Source: Agarivorans sp050870875 | GTDB taxonomy: Bacteria; Pseudomonadota; Gammaproteobacteria; Enterobacterales; Celerinatantimonadaceae | Length of the DNA stretch: 64,000 nucleotides | Assembly: GCF_050870875.2 (NCBI RefSeq) | Contig: NZ_CP194041.2 | Span: forward strand, 2,418,001-2,482,000 | Direction of reading: 5' to 3' | Part shown: positions 9,125-18,201 of the stretch, piece after piece | Layout of the letters: each line of letters opens with the position of its first letter | How positions within the stretch are numbered: the first letter of the stretch is position 1 | Notes under the pieces: generated by a model | Seen by the model: the letters and a program-made list of their open reading frames with translations, nothing else | Told to the model about the DNA's origin: nothing | The model's database searches: none | Position numbers and translations under genes: made by a program

Positions 9125-11221
9125 ATGGCAGATTTTTTCGCTTCGACCGCTAAAGGTTTAGAAAGCTTATGTTTAGATGAGTTAGTGGCCTTAGGGGCCG
9201 ACAACTGCAAACAAACCGTCGCGGGTGTGAGTTTTACCTGTGATTGGCCTACCGCTTATAAAATATGTTTATGGACACGTTTTGCTTCGCGGATCCTGTT
9301 ACGTTTGGTGGAAACCCAAGCGGACAAAGTAGATGACTTATACGATAGTGCCTATCAAGTGCCTTGGGATAAGTACTTTAGTGTCGATCAAACCTTCTCC
9401 GTGCATTGTAGTGGCACCAATCATTTCATAGACAATAGTCAGTTTGGCGCATTGAAAGTGAAAGACGCTATTGTCGACCAATATAAAGAGAACTGCGGTA
9501 CTCGGCCTAATGTTGCCAAGATAGATGAAGATGCGCGGATCGTGGTGCGGATCGCAGGTAAACATTTGGCTATTTCTTTAGATCTATCAGGTAGTGGCTT
9601 ACATAGACGCGGATATCGAACCGAACAGGGTGAGGCTCCGGTACGCGAAAACCTTGCAGCAGCCTTGGTCACAAGAAGTGCTTGGACAGAAAAATACCTC
9701 ATCGATCCGATGTGTGGCTCGGCAACCTTACTGATTGAAGCGGCGATGCAGGCTGCCGATATCGCGCCGGGTCTACAGCGCCAGTTTGGCTTCGAACGTT
9801 TAAGTAATTTTGCAGCGTCTGCTTGGCGGGATATTAAAACCGATGCGCAAGCCAGAGCTGAACTTGGCTTGGCTAATTGTAAACAAAGATTGATTGGCTA
9901 CGATATTGATAAACGAATGGTGGCGATAGCCAAAGCCAATATCGAGCGTGCAGGTTTAGATAAGTTGATTTCAGTACATGTACATGATGCTGCCAATTTG
10001 CCTGTAGCGCCGAGTGAACCAGGGCTAATTTTGTCAAACCCCCCCTATGGGGAGCGATTAGGTGAGTTAACCAAATTGATTGGCTTGTTTCTTTCTTTTG
10101 GTGCCAGCGTTCGACAAAACTACGGTGGTTGGCGTTTATCGCTATTTACCGGTGCGCCCGAATTACTTGATTACTTGCGCTTACGTGCCGATAAAACCTA
10201 TAAGTTTTTCAATGGTTCGTTGGCTTGTGTATTAAAGATTTATCAAATTGCCGAAAGTGGTCAAGCGGAAAATCGCCAATATGCGGCTGATTTTGTCAAT
10301 CGTTTAACCAAGAATCAAAAAAAGTTACAAAAGTGGATTAAACGCGAGCAGATCAGCTGTTATCGCTTATATGATGCAGACTTACCCGAGTATAATGTTG
10401 CAGTTGATCGTTACGACGATTATATGATTGTCCAAGAGTATCGAGCTCCAAAAACCATTGATCCTAACAAGGCTCGCAGACGCTTACTGGATTTGCTTAC
10501 CGGACTTTTGCAAAGCGGTTTAGTGGACAACGATAAGCTGGTGATTAAACAACGTGCTCAGCAAAAAGGGAAACAACAATACCAACGTCATAGCGATGAA
10601 AAAGAGCGGGTTGTGGTACAAGAGTATGGAGCTAAGTTCTACGTTAACTTAACCGATTATCTCGATACCGGACTCTTTTTGGACCATCGAAATATGCGGC
10701 ATTATATTCAGCAACACAGTCAAGCGAAGAGCGTGCTTAATCTGTTCGCATATACGGGCTCGGCAAGTGTGCATGCGGCTTTAGGGGGGGCTAAAAAGGT
10801 CACCACAGTTGATATGTCGAATACATATCTGAACTGGGCCAAAGATAATTTCCGTTTAAACCAATTGCCAATCAATAAACACGAGTTTATTCGTGCTGAT
10901 TGTATGGCCTGGTTAAAAACTCAAATATCTCAGCGCTGGGATCTGATTTTTCTTGATCCGCCCACATTTTCTAACTCAAAGAAAATGGATGAAGTATTTG
11001 ATATTCAAAAAGATCACGTTGATTTGATTGTGTCGGTGGCGCGCTTGCTTAATAAGGGGGGTGATTTAATATTCTCCAATAATAAACGTCACTTTAAGCT
11101 TGACCAAGAGGCTTTAGTTAAACATGGTTTGAGCCTGGAAAATATCTCCTCGAAGTCTTTGTCTGCAGATTTCGAACGCAATAAACATATCCACAATTGT
11201 TGGATGATCCACAAGGAATAG
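9125..11221 (+). CDS. rlmL: 23S rRNA m2G2445/m7G2069 methyltransferase, bifunctional
   Basis: RlmKL modifies two guanosines of 23S rRNA with SAM. The 698-residue product contains an N-terminal THUMP region, a first methyltransferase domain (MCGSATLLIEAAM near 200, SNPPYGERLG near 305) and a second one (NLFAYTGSASVHAAL near 540, DLIFLDPPTFSNSKKM near 615). That is the fused architecture found in gammaproteobacteria (E. coli 702 aa). ATG 9125 gives MADFFASTAKGLE, aligning with the E. coli start; a TTG four codons earlier is less likely. It begins a run of closely spaced genes down to the DUF3466 gene. Confidence 0.95.
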   Translation: MADFFASTAKGLESLCLDELVALGADNCKQTVAGVSFTCDWPTAYKICLWTRFASRILLRLVETQADKVDDLYDSAYQVPWDKYFSVDQTFSVHCSGTNHFIDNSQFGALKVKDAIVDQYKENCGTRPNVAKIDEDARIVVRIAGKHLAISLDLSGSGLHRRGYRTEQGEAPVRENLAAALVTRSAWTEKYLIDPMCGSATLLIEAAMQAADIAPGLQRQFGFERLSNFAASAWRDIKTDAQARAELGLANCKQRLIGYDIDKRMVAIAKANIERAGLDKLISVHVHDAANLPVAPSEPGLILSNPPYGERLGELTKLIGLFLSFGASVRQNYGGWRLSLFTGAPELLDYLRLRADKTYKFFNGSLACVLKIYQIAESGQAENRQYAADFVNRLTKNQKKLQKWIKREQISCYRLYDADLPEYNVAVDRYDDYMIVQEYRAPKTIDPNKARRRLLDLLTGLLQSGLVDNDKLVIKQRAQQKGKQQYQRHSDEKERVVVQEYGAKFYVNLTDYLDTGLFLDHRNMRHYIQQHSQAKSVLNLFAYTGSASVHAALGGAKKVTTVDMSNTYLNWAKDNFRLNQLPINKHEFIRADCMAWLKTQISQRWDLIFLDPPTFSNSKKMDEVFDIQKDHVDLIVSVARLLNKGGDLIFSNNKRHFKLDQEALVKHGLSLENISSKSLSADFERNKHIHNCWMIHKE

Positions 11222-11225
11222 CGCT

Positions 11226-11465
11226 ATGACTTGGGTGTTATACAGTACCGATGGTTGTCATTTGTGTGAAGATGCCAAAGCATTGATATTAGCCAGTCCT
11301 AATATCAGCGAACTGAGTGAACAAGATATTATTGATGATGAAGCTTTGACTGAGCAGTTTCGCTATAGTATTCCGGTGCTGTGTCATGCGCCTAGCCAGC
11401 AACAGTTAAGCTGGCCTTTTGATGCGAGTCAGTTAGAGCAATTTATAGAGAGTTGTACGTGTTAA
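11226..11465 (+). CDS. Glutaredoxin-like protein (DUF836)
   Basis: A 79-residue thioredoxin-fold protein with a CHLC redox pair at residues 11-14 and a cis-proline-like SIPVL segment near residue 57, matching the DUF836 glutaredoxin-like family. It lies 4 bases after rlmL and its 3' end overlaps the start of uup. Members between rlmL and uup are common in Alteromonadales and Vibrio. The partner is unknown. Confidence 0.8.
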   Translation: MTWVLYSTDGCHLCEDAKALILASPNISELSEQDIIDDEALTEQFRYSIPVLCHAPSQQQLSWPFDASQLEQFIESCTC

Positions 11466-13351
11466 TTAACTTACAAGATGCAGTTTTGGCTTATGGTGAT
11501 ACACCTCTGCTAAACAAAGCCAATTTACAAATTAATAAGTCAGAAAGAGTATGTTTGGTCGGCCGTAATGGCGCAGGTAAAAGCTCTTTATTACAAGTAA
11601 TTGAAGGTGCCGTATTACTCGATTCTGGGCAACGGCAGTTGGTGAATGATGTTGTGATTACTCGATTACAACAAGATCCGCCGCAAGCCAGTGATCAACG
11701 TATTTTTGATTATGTTGCTGAAGGTAAGCCACATATCGGTAAGTTGCTCAGTGAGTTTCATCACCTAGCTAACCATATTGGGGATGGTAGTGATGAAAAA
11801 TTACTAAAACGTTTGCAAGATGTTCAGCATCATATTGATGTCGTTGATGGCTGGCAATTTGATAGTGAAATCCAAAAAGTACTTACAACCATGAAATTGG
11901 ATGGTGATAAGCCTTTACAGGGTTTATCTGGGGGTTGGCTACGTAAAGTTGCATTGGCTAAAGCCTTGGCCGGTGAGCCGGATATCTTGTTGCTAGACGA
12001 ACCCACGAACCACTTAGACATCACGACGATTAAGTGGTTAGAAGATTTTTTGATTAACTTTAAAGGCACCATTGTCTTTATTAGTCACGACAGAGCATTT
12101 ATTCGAAAAATTGCCACGCGGATTGTAGATATTGACCGTGGCGTTCTCACTTCTTGGCCCGGTAACTATGATGCCTATCTCGAAGGTAAAATCGAATGGT
12201 TGCGGGTTGAAGAAGAGAAAAATGCCTTATTCGATAAACGCCTCGCCGAGGAAGAGAGTTGGATCCGTCAAGGTATTAAGGCCCGTAGAACCCGTAACGA
12301 GGGGCGCGTTCGTGCACTTAAGGCAATGCGTAACGAGCGTGGAGAGCGGGTTAACCGTTTGGGTACCAGCAAGATGCAAATCGATGATGGTTTGCGTTCA
12401 GGGAAAATAGTCTTTGAAGCCGAGAACATTAGTTTTAGTTACCCTAATCAACAGCCAATTATCTCTCCGGTTGATTTATTGGTGATGCGCGGTGACAAAA
12501 TTGCCCTTGTGGGTGCCAATGGTTGTGGTAAATCTACATTGATTAAGATATTACTCGGCCAGTTGCAGCCGAGCAGCGGTCATGTGAAGGTAGGCACAAA
12601 ACTCAGTGTTGCGTACTTTGACCAATATCGCCAAGAACTTGATCCCGAGAAAACACTTATCGATAATTTGGCCGGTGGTAAACAGGAGGTCGAGATCAAT
12701 GGTGGGAAGCGCCATGTGATGGGCTATTTACAAGATTTTTTGTTTCACCCAAAACGTGCGTTTACCCCGGTCAAGGCATTGTCTGGTGGTGAAAAAAATC
12801 GCCTGATGCTCGCCAAGCTATTTTTAAAACCAGCAAATTTATTGGTGCTTGATGAACCAACCAATGATCTCGATGTCGAAACGCTGGAGTTATTGGAAGA
12901 ATTAGTGAGCCAATATCCGGGGACTGTACTGTTGGTTAGTCACGATCGAAGTTTCATCGATAATACTGCCAGTCATGTTTGGTATTTTCCCGGTGAAGGG
13001 CAAGTCGATACTTATGTCGGCGGCTATTCGGAAGTACAGACTTATATCGAGCAACAGCAGCAAGGGCAACGCAGCAACTCGGTACAGAAAACAGAAGTGG
13101 GTAGCCGTAGTGTTAAGCCCACTAAAAAGTTATCTTATAAATTACAACTTGAGCTTGACCAATTGCCTCAAAAGTTAGAAGCTGCCGAAAACTTACTCGA
13201 AAAGCTACAAAAACAAGTAAATGAGCCAGAGTTTTATAGTTTAGAACAAAGTTTGGTTCAGACCACCCTAAGCCAACTGAATGAAGCTGAAACAGAATTA
13301 GAAGTGCTTTATTCACGTTGGGAAGAATTGGAAGAATTAAAAAATTCATGA
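11459..13351 (+). CDS. uup: ABC-F ATPase Uup
   Basis: A 630-residue soluble protein with two ATP-binding cassettes and no membrane domain. Walker A motifs are GRNGAGKSS (near 35) and GANGCGKST (near 350); signature motifs LSGGW and LSGGEKNR precede Walker B segments ending in LDEPTNHLD and LDEPTNDLD. The C-terminal 80 residues form a charged coiled coil, as in Uup. ABC-F proteins act on the ribosome; Uup also affects precise transposon excision and replication-structure stability in E. coli. I prefer GTG 11459, which gives MLINLQDA as in homologues; TTG 11453 is two codons upstream. It ends overlapping the next ATG. Confidence 0.92.
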   Translation: MLINLQDAVLAYGDTPLLNKANLQINKSERVCLVGRNGAGKSSLLQVIEGAVLLDSGQRQLVNDVVITRLQQDPPQASDQRIFDYVAEGKPHIGKLLSEFHHLANHIGDGSDEKLLKRLQDVQHHIDVVDGWQFDSEIQKVLTTMKLDGDKPLQGLSGGWLRKVALAKALAGEPDILLLDEPTNHLDITTIKWLEDFLINFKGTIVFISHDRAFIRKIATRIVDIDRGVLTSWPGNYDAYLEGKIEWLRVEEEKNALFDKRLAEEESWIRQGIKARRTRNEGRVRALKAMRNERGERVNRLGTSKMQIDDGLRSGKIVFEAENISFSYPNQQPIISPVDLLVMRGDKIALVGANGCGKSTLIKILLGQLQPSSGHVKVGTKLSVAYFDQYRQELDPEKTLIDNLAGGKQEVEINGGKRHVMGYLQDFLFHPKRAFTPVKALSGGEKNRLMLAKLFLKPANLLVLDEPTNDLDVETLELLEELVSQYPGTVLLVSHDRSFIDNTASHVWYFPGEGQVDTYVGGYSEVQTYIEQQQQGQRSNSVQKTEVGSRSVKPTKKLSYKLQLELDQLPQKLEAAENLLEKLQKQVNEPEFYSLEQSLVQTTLSQLNEAETELEVLYSRWEELEELKNS

Positions 13352-15177
13352 AGAAGTCTATTATTAATCGTTCGTTATCGCTGGTATTTGCGCCCTTATT
13401 ACTTTCTGCTGGTATGGTCCATGCCGCGCAAGTTGAGGCGTACTATTTGGTTGAAGAAATTCCTATTGAAATGGCGAATGGCTTAGCAGAAGCGAATAGC
13501 AGTTTTAATGTCACCGCTGTTAGTGAGGATGGGGAGTATGTTGCGGGCAATGCCTTAACTTTTCGTAGCCCATTTCGTTTTTATGATTTCTCCGACCGCA
13601 CTAGTTTTGACTACGGCTGTCAATATGCTGTAGAAGTATGTGATCTGTTTTTTGAAGGTGACAATAGTTTTTATGGTACCTATCGACATCGCTTATTTAA
13701 TCAAGCCTCGGTCTTATATAAGTCTAATGTATTAGCATTCATTGCGCAGCGCAATGTGACAGGGACTCACCTTAACGGAACTAACAGTGAGATCCCGACC
13801 TGGGACACCGTTAACGATAAGTTGTTCATTTTTGACGATAGTAGTCAGCAAACTTATACGACAGATACTCGAGTGAATCGAATTAATAGTTCGCTTGGTT
13901 GGGCTGTCGGTTACGATTCCGCACCTTTTAGTAATGGCTCTAGCGCGGTCTATACTCGAGAGTTTATTCAACGCGGGTTTGCGCTGCGCCTTAGTGACGA
14001 TGCCAAAATTACTTTATTACCAACACCATTTAGTAGTGATGGACAATTGAGTAGCGACAAAGGTGGTGTTTCGTCGGGTTTACAAGTCATTCAGAAAGAC
14101 GGTAAGACGCTTGTGATTGGTTTGAGTAGTGTTAGTTACTCGAATAGCGATAGTTTTGGCGAATGTCAAACTGGTGACCAGGATTATTATTATCGCTGTT
14201 CTGGTTTTAATACGCAGGCTTGGGTGTGGGATATTACTAACGCCGACGATGGCGATGCGGTGGAAGGCGTGCCCTTGGTTGAAGGTTACGTTCGTTCTCA
14301 ATATGGCGATGCACCCAATTATAATTTCATCAAGGACTACAACAGTCATGCGGATATATTTGTTGGGATCTCTTCTGACGATGTTTATGATTCAACCGTA
14401 GGTTCTCGCGGACGAGCGGTATTTTATAGCGCAAATGACGATGGAAGTTATTCACTAAATCAAATTCCTAACATTAACATCGGTGGTGATAGTGCAGACT
14501 TTGAAGACTCGGTCTCACATACTTGGGCAAATGCCGTTAATGATGCGGAATTGATGGTTGGCAACTTGCGTTATACGCAAGTGAAATCACGTAATCGCCC
14601 AGTAGAAGCTTTTGTTTATGATAATGATCAAGCTTCTAGTTCTTATCAACAAGTGGTTTGGCCACTGCGTGACTTGCCATTTAATGGCGCTAATAGCGAA
14701 TTTAGTGATATTAATAATGATAATTTGATTGTCGGTTGGGTTGATGCGGATGGTGAAGAACAGCCTTCTTATAGTGGTACGACTCGTTGGCAGAGTGCAA
14801 TTTTGCTAGATTTTGATCGTTATAAGAATGGTGAAAGTACCTATAACTGGAGCCTCAATTCCTTAACTTGTTATGAACAAGACGGACAACCACGGATGCC
14901 ACTATATCGGATTGAGTATGCTTCTCAAATCCTCGATGACGGCACTGTTTACGCGAGTGGGTATCACTACGAAACACCGGATGACCTTATTCATGGTGTT
15001 AATCCGAGACCCGTGTTACTGCGTTTAGAGCGTAACCCTGTAGTCACTGATATCAATGATATTGCTCGTTGCCCAATGCTTGAAGAAGCGTCTTATGAGC
15101 GCCAAGGTGCAGGCGTTTCTTGGTTTGGTTTATTGTTATTACCCTTAATTTATGTGAGACGCTTCAAAAAACGTTAA
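13348..15177 (+). CDS. DUF3466 family exported protein with GlyGly-CTERM-like tail
   Basis: A 609-residue protein with a signal peptide (KKSIINRSLSLVFAPLLLS, cleavage after VHAA), a long Asp/Asn/Ser-rich exported body, and a C-terminal tripartite tail: a short Gly-containing motif (QGAG), a hydrophobic helix (WFGLLLLPLIYV) and a basic end (RRFKKR). DUF3466 proteins occur at this locus next to uup. The tail resembles the GlyGly-CTERM signal processed by rhombosortase for surface anchoring; that assignment is inference. ATG 13348 overlaps the uup stop by four bases (ATGA). Function unknown. Confidence 0.8.
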   Translation: MKKSIINRSLSLVFAPLLLSAGMVHAAQVEAYYLVEEIPIEMANGLAEANSSFNVTAVSEDGEYVAGNALTFRSPFRFYDFSDRTSFDYGCQYAVEVCDLFFEGDNSFYGTYRHRLFNQASVLYKSNVLAFIAQRNVTGTHLNGTNSEIPTWDTVNDKLFIFDDSSQQTYTTDTRVNRINSSLGWAVGYDSAPFSNGSSAVYTREFIQRGFALRLSDDAKITLLPTPFSSDGQLSSDKGGVSSGLQVIQKDGKTLVIGLSSVSYSNSDSFGECQTGDQDYYYRCSGFNTQAWVWDITNADDGDAVEGVPLVEGYVRSQYGDAPNYNFIKDYNSHADIFVGISSDDVYDSTVGSRGRAVFYSANDDGSYSLNQIPNINIGGDSADFEDSVSHTWANAVNDAELMVGNLRYTQVKSRNRPVEAFVYDNDQASSSYQQVVWPLRDLPFNGANSEFSDINNDNLIVGWVDADGEEQPSYSGTTRWQSAILLDFDRYKNGESTYNWSLNSLTCYEQDGQPRMPLYRIEYASQILDDGTVYASGYHYETPDDLIHGVNPRPVLLRLERNPVVTDINDIARCPMLEEASYERQGAGVSWFGLLLLPLIYVRRFKKR

Positions 15178-15324
15178 TCTTTTTGTTGGTTGTAACAAAA
15201 AGATCAAATGCTTAGCGAATACTTAAAAATTTGTTTTTGATCTTTGTAAAACGATAGGCGATAGTAGAACGGTGGTCCTAAACGGACCGCTGGTTTATTT
15301 TCTGATCTTGATGAGGAATAGTCT

Positions 15325-15501
15325 ATGAAAAGACAAAAACGCGATCGTTTAGAAAGAGCGCATGCCAAAGGTTATCAAGCAGGGTTATCTGGTCGTTCTA
15401 AGGAGACCTGTCCGTACGGAGGAGTTGACGCGAGAGGGCATTGGTACGGAGGATGGCGCGAGGCGCTTGAAGAACGCGTTTCAGGATTAGACAATCATTA
15501 A
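15325..15501 (+). CDS. rmf: Ribosome modulation factor
   Basis: A 58-residue basic protein starting MKRQKRDRLERAHAKGYQAG with the conserved CPYGG...WYGGWREAL region. RMF dimerises 70S ribosomes into inactive 100S particles in stationary phase. ATG 15325 follows GAGGAA by 6 bases. The gene lies convergent to fabA, the order also seen in E. coli and relatives, and ends at a shared bidirectional terminator. ppGpp and growth-rate control are known for the family; no promoter was assigned here. Confidence 0.96.
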   Translation: MKRQKRDRLERAHAKGYQAGLSGRSKETCPYGGVDARGHWYGGWREALEERVSGLDNH

Positions 15502-15510
15502 TGAATAAAA

Positions 15511-15540
15511 AAAGCCCTGTTGGTTAACAGGGCTTTTTTA
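15511..15540. terminator. Bidirectional terminator between rmf and fabA
   Basis: A 9-bp perfect stem (agccctgtt with aacagggct, 15513-15521 and 15526-15534) around a GGTT loop is flanked by an A run on the left and a T run on the right, so it can serve both convergent genes. Confidence 0.9.
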
Positions 15541-15555
15541 TAGGAGATGATTTAC

Positions 15556-16092
15556 TTAGAAGCTTGATGTGTCAGTAAATAAACCAACTTTCAGGTCATT
15601 TGCGGAATAAATTTCTCGCCCATCGACCTCTACAATACCATTGGCAATACCCATCACTAATTTGCGCATGATTACGCGTTTCATTTGGATTTTATAGGTC
15701 ACTTTCTTTGCTGTGGGTAAGACTTGTCCAGTAAATTTAACCTCACCAACACCCAGAGCTCGTCCTTTTCCTGGACCGCCACTCCAACCTAAGAAAAACC
15801 CAACTAACTGCCACATCGCATCGAGCCCGAGACAACCTGGCATCACTGGGTCGCCAGGAAAGTGGCAACCAAAAAACCATAAATCTGGATCAATATCTAA
15901 TTCGGCAATAATTTCACCATTTCCAAATTCACCACCTTCATGACTAATTTTGAGAATGCGATCCATCATTAACATATTGGGGGCAGGAAGCTTACTATTT
16001 CCTTCACCAAATAAAAGACCTTGGCTACAGTCGAGTAATTCTTGGCGTTCATAGCTAGTTTTACCTAGATCTTTTTGTGAAACCTGAGTCAT
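15556..16092 (-). CDS. fabA: 3-hydroxydecanoyl-ACP dehydratase/isomerase
   Basis: FabA dehydrates 3-hydroxyacyl-ACP and isomerises trans-2- to cis-3-decenoyl-ACP, the branch point of anaerobic unsaturated fatty-acid synthesis. The 178-residue product has the FabA-specific HFPGDPVMPGCLGLDAMWQ block with the catalytic His (near 76) and Asp (near 90). It lies convergent to rmf and downstream of a FabR-like palindrome. Confidence 0.96.
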   Translation of the reverse strand: MTQVSQKDLGKTSYERQELLDCSQGLLFGEGNSKLPAPNMLMMDRILKISHEGGEFGNGEIIAELDIDPDLWFFGCHFPGDPVMPGCLGLDAMWQLVGFFLGWSGGPGKGRALGVGEVKFTGQVLPTAKKVTYKIQMKRVIMRKLVMGIANGIVEVDGREIYSANDLKVGLFTDTSSF

Positions 16093-16125
16093 GATTTAAA
16101 CCTTTAAAAAATTTGCCGCTACTTT

Positions 16126-16143
16126 AGCGAACAGGTGTGCGCT
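16126..16143. promoter_or_regulatory. FabR-like operator upstream of fabA
   Basis: The 18-bp near-palindrome AGCGAACAGGTGTGCGCT closely resembles the FabR consensus AGCGTACA-N2-TGTACGCT. It is centred about 42 bp upstream of the fabA start. FabR represses fabA/fabB according to the unsaturated acyl pool in E. coli. No fabR gene is in the window. Confidence 0.6.
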
Positions 16144-16170
16144 AAACAAGTCCGATGACTAATAAATTTG

Positions 16171-18126
16171 TTAGAGTTTGAATACGCCGAGTATTTTTCT
16201 AAGTAAGTAAGCGAAAAAACTGTTGTTTTGGCCTTCAGGATGAATGTTTCTATAGATCTGTCCATAGACACTTTGCGCATCATATACATCACCGGCAGGT
16301 TGATTAAAGAGTAACTGAACGGCTTGTTCAATATGCTCAATAGCAAACAACTTAAGTTTACCTTGAGTGCAGGCCTGTATCACATCGTGATTCAAATTTA
16401 ACTGATTAAGGTTGGCTTTGGGAAGTATCAATGCAAAGGGGCCTGCAATCTTACTTTGTTGAGCTATCCGATAGAAGCCTTCAATTTTTTCGTTAAGCCC
16501 ACCAACTGCGAGAATATTACCTTTTTGGTCGAGCGCTCCGGTTACGGCGAAGCTTTGTTTAATGGGAAGGTTCGCCAATGCGCTCATCATCACCAAAGCG
16601 CCCGCCATTGAGGCACTATCACCATCGATCTCATGATAAGATTGTTCAAATACGATGTTACCAGACAGCGGGAAATGGTGTTCTTTGGCAAATAACTCGC
16701 TGAGATAACCTTGAATAATCATCATGGATTTTGCATGAATATTGCCGCCTAGCTCAGCTTTGCGTTCAACATCGGTAAAATCACCTTCGCCTTGGTGAGC
16801 GGTCGCAGTGATCCGGATTGGCTCTCCAAAAGACAAACCGAGACCGTTAAAGTCAATAACTGATAAGCCATTGATTTGACCTATTTTTTCACCAGAAAGC
16901 TCAATCTTAGTTTGTTGATCTCGATATGCTAGATCACTAAATTGTTGCTGGCTATTGATGTTTCTATGTAGTGTATTTAATGCGCTGGCGAAGCCCTCGG
17001 CATTATGGTTCAGCTGTAAATGGGCCACTAAACGAAGTGGCTTGATGATGTGGAGAATATCGAGGCTGAGCAAGTCGTTATGTTCACACAAGCGTGAGGC
17101 ATAACTAAGTACCGAAGTATAAAGTTTAGCATCGAGTGGTGCTAGTTTCGTATCGCTCAGCGTAGCATTAATCTGACTTAGATAGGCTTCGATATTGACA
17201 CTGTTTAGTTCAACTTCACTGGGTAGTTCGGTTTCAATCAAGCTGAGTTGATATATTTCTGGGTCGAGTTCTAACAGAGCAGAGATAGCCATCGGCTCAC
17301 CGAGTAATACGAGCTTCGGTTTGAAGTCTGAGGCTTCTGGTATCATTGTCGCTTTGTGACTCTTCGCTCGAGACCAATCCAAACGGGATGATTTTAAGCA
17401 CGCCTTTAATTCAAACCACAATCCGGGATCTGCTATTACATCATCACTATTGAGCACAAATACACCGTGCGGGGATTGTTGGAACAAACCTAAGTCGATG
17501 CCTGTTAAATCGGCAGCAGAGCTACCACTGCGAATTGAGCCGAACAGAGCAGCTCTTGAAAATTCTGGACACAGTATTGGCTGATGTTGGCTTTGCCAAA
17601 CTTTGTAATAAGCTGAAATATCATTCGCCGGCTGTTGTTCAATTAAAGCATGATACAAGTCTTGAACAGCATCAACTAAGCCGAGTTGTTGCTGGCAGCT
17701 GTGTAACTGTATAAATAGCGACTCATTGGCTTCAGCTTGTACGCTTATACTCGATGTTGGCTCAGCTCTGATGAGTTCGTTTAGTTGTTGCATGAGTTGC
17801 TTAAATAACGGTAGAGACCCTGCTTTAAGCTGAAAATAACTGGGCTGATAGGGCGTTTTTGGCCGGTACAACATGACATAGTTTGATGGGGGCGCGCTGG
17901 TTACAGTTGGTGAGCGCAACAGGGCTTGAAGTATTGACTGATGCTGTAGGTAACTGGCTGCTTGGCATATCATGAGAGGCAGACTAGGAGCTTGTGACAA
18001 AAAATAATCAAAGCTTGCTTTTGCCAAGGGCATTAAGTTTGCCCATTGGTGATGACTATTGGGAGTCACATTAGCCAAATTAAATGTAGGCTGTAGTTTA
18101 TCGAGCGGTATTTCAAAGTTGGTCAA
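16171..18126 (-). CDS. lonH: Lon-like S16 protease (LonH/YcbZ type)
   Basis: A 651-residue protein whose C-terminal third is a Lon proteolytic domain: GDSASMAGALVMMSAL carries the catalytic Ser (near 525) and GGLNEKIEGF the catalytic Lys (near 568). The N-terminal region corresponds to the divergent AAA-like part of YcbZ/LonH and shows no classical Walker A that I can see. No ATG is available; TTG 18126 follows a GGGAA by 9 bases. Location beside fabA is conserved in Vibrio and Enterobacteria. Its substrates are not known from sequence. Confidence 0.85.
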   Translation of the reverse strand: MTNFEIPLDKLQPTFNLANVTPNSHHQWANLMPLAKASFDYFLSQAPSLPLMICQAASYLQHQSILQALLRSPTVTSAPPSNYVMLYRPKTPYQPSYFQLKAGSLPLFKQLMQQLNELIRAEPTSSISVQAEANESLFIQLHSCQQQLGLVDAVQDLYHALIEQQPANDISAYYKVWQSQHQPILCPEFSRAALFGSIRSGSSAADLTGIDLGLFQQSPHGVFVLNSDDVIADPGLWFELKACLKSSRLDWSRAKSHKATMIPEASDFKPKLVLLGEPMAISALLELDPEIYQLSLIETELPSEVELNSVNIEAYLSQINATLSDTKLAPLDAKLYTSVLSYASRLCEHNDLLSLDILHIIKPLRLVAHLQLNHNAEGFASALNTLHRNINSQQQFSDLAYRDQQTKIELSGEKIGQINGLSVIDFNGLGLSFGEPIRITATAHQGEGDFTDVERKAELGGNIHAKSMMIIQGYLSELFAKEHHFPLSGNIVFEQSYHEIDGDSASMAGALVMMSALANLPIKQSFAVTGALDQKGNILAVGGLNEKIEGFYRIAQQSKIAGPFALILPKANLNQLNLNHDVIQACTQGKLKLFAIEHIEQAVQLLFNQPAGDVYDAQSVYGQIYRNIHPEGQNNSFFAYLLRKILGVFKL

Positions 18127-18201
18127 GTTGGTGTTCCCATAAAATATTAGTCGTCAGACGCGAGTCGTTAAATCACCAGTAAATCAGATTGTTATCACTT
18201 T

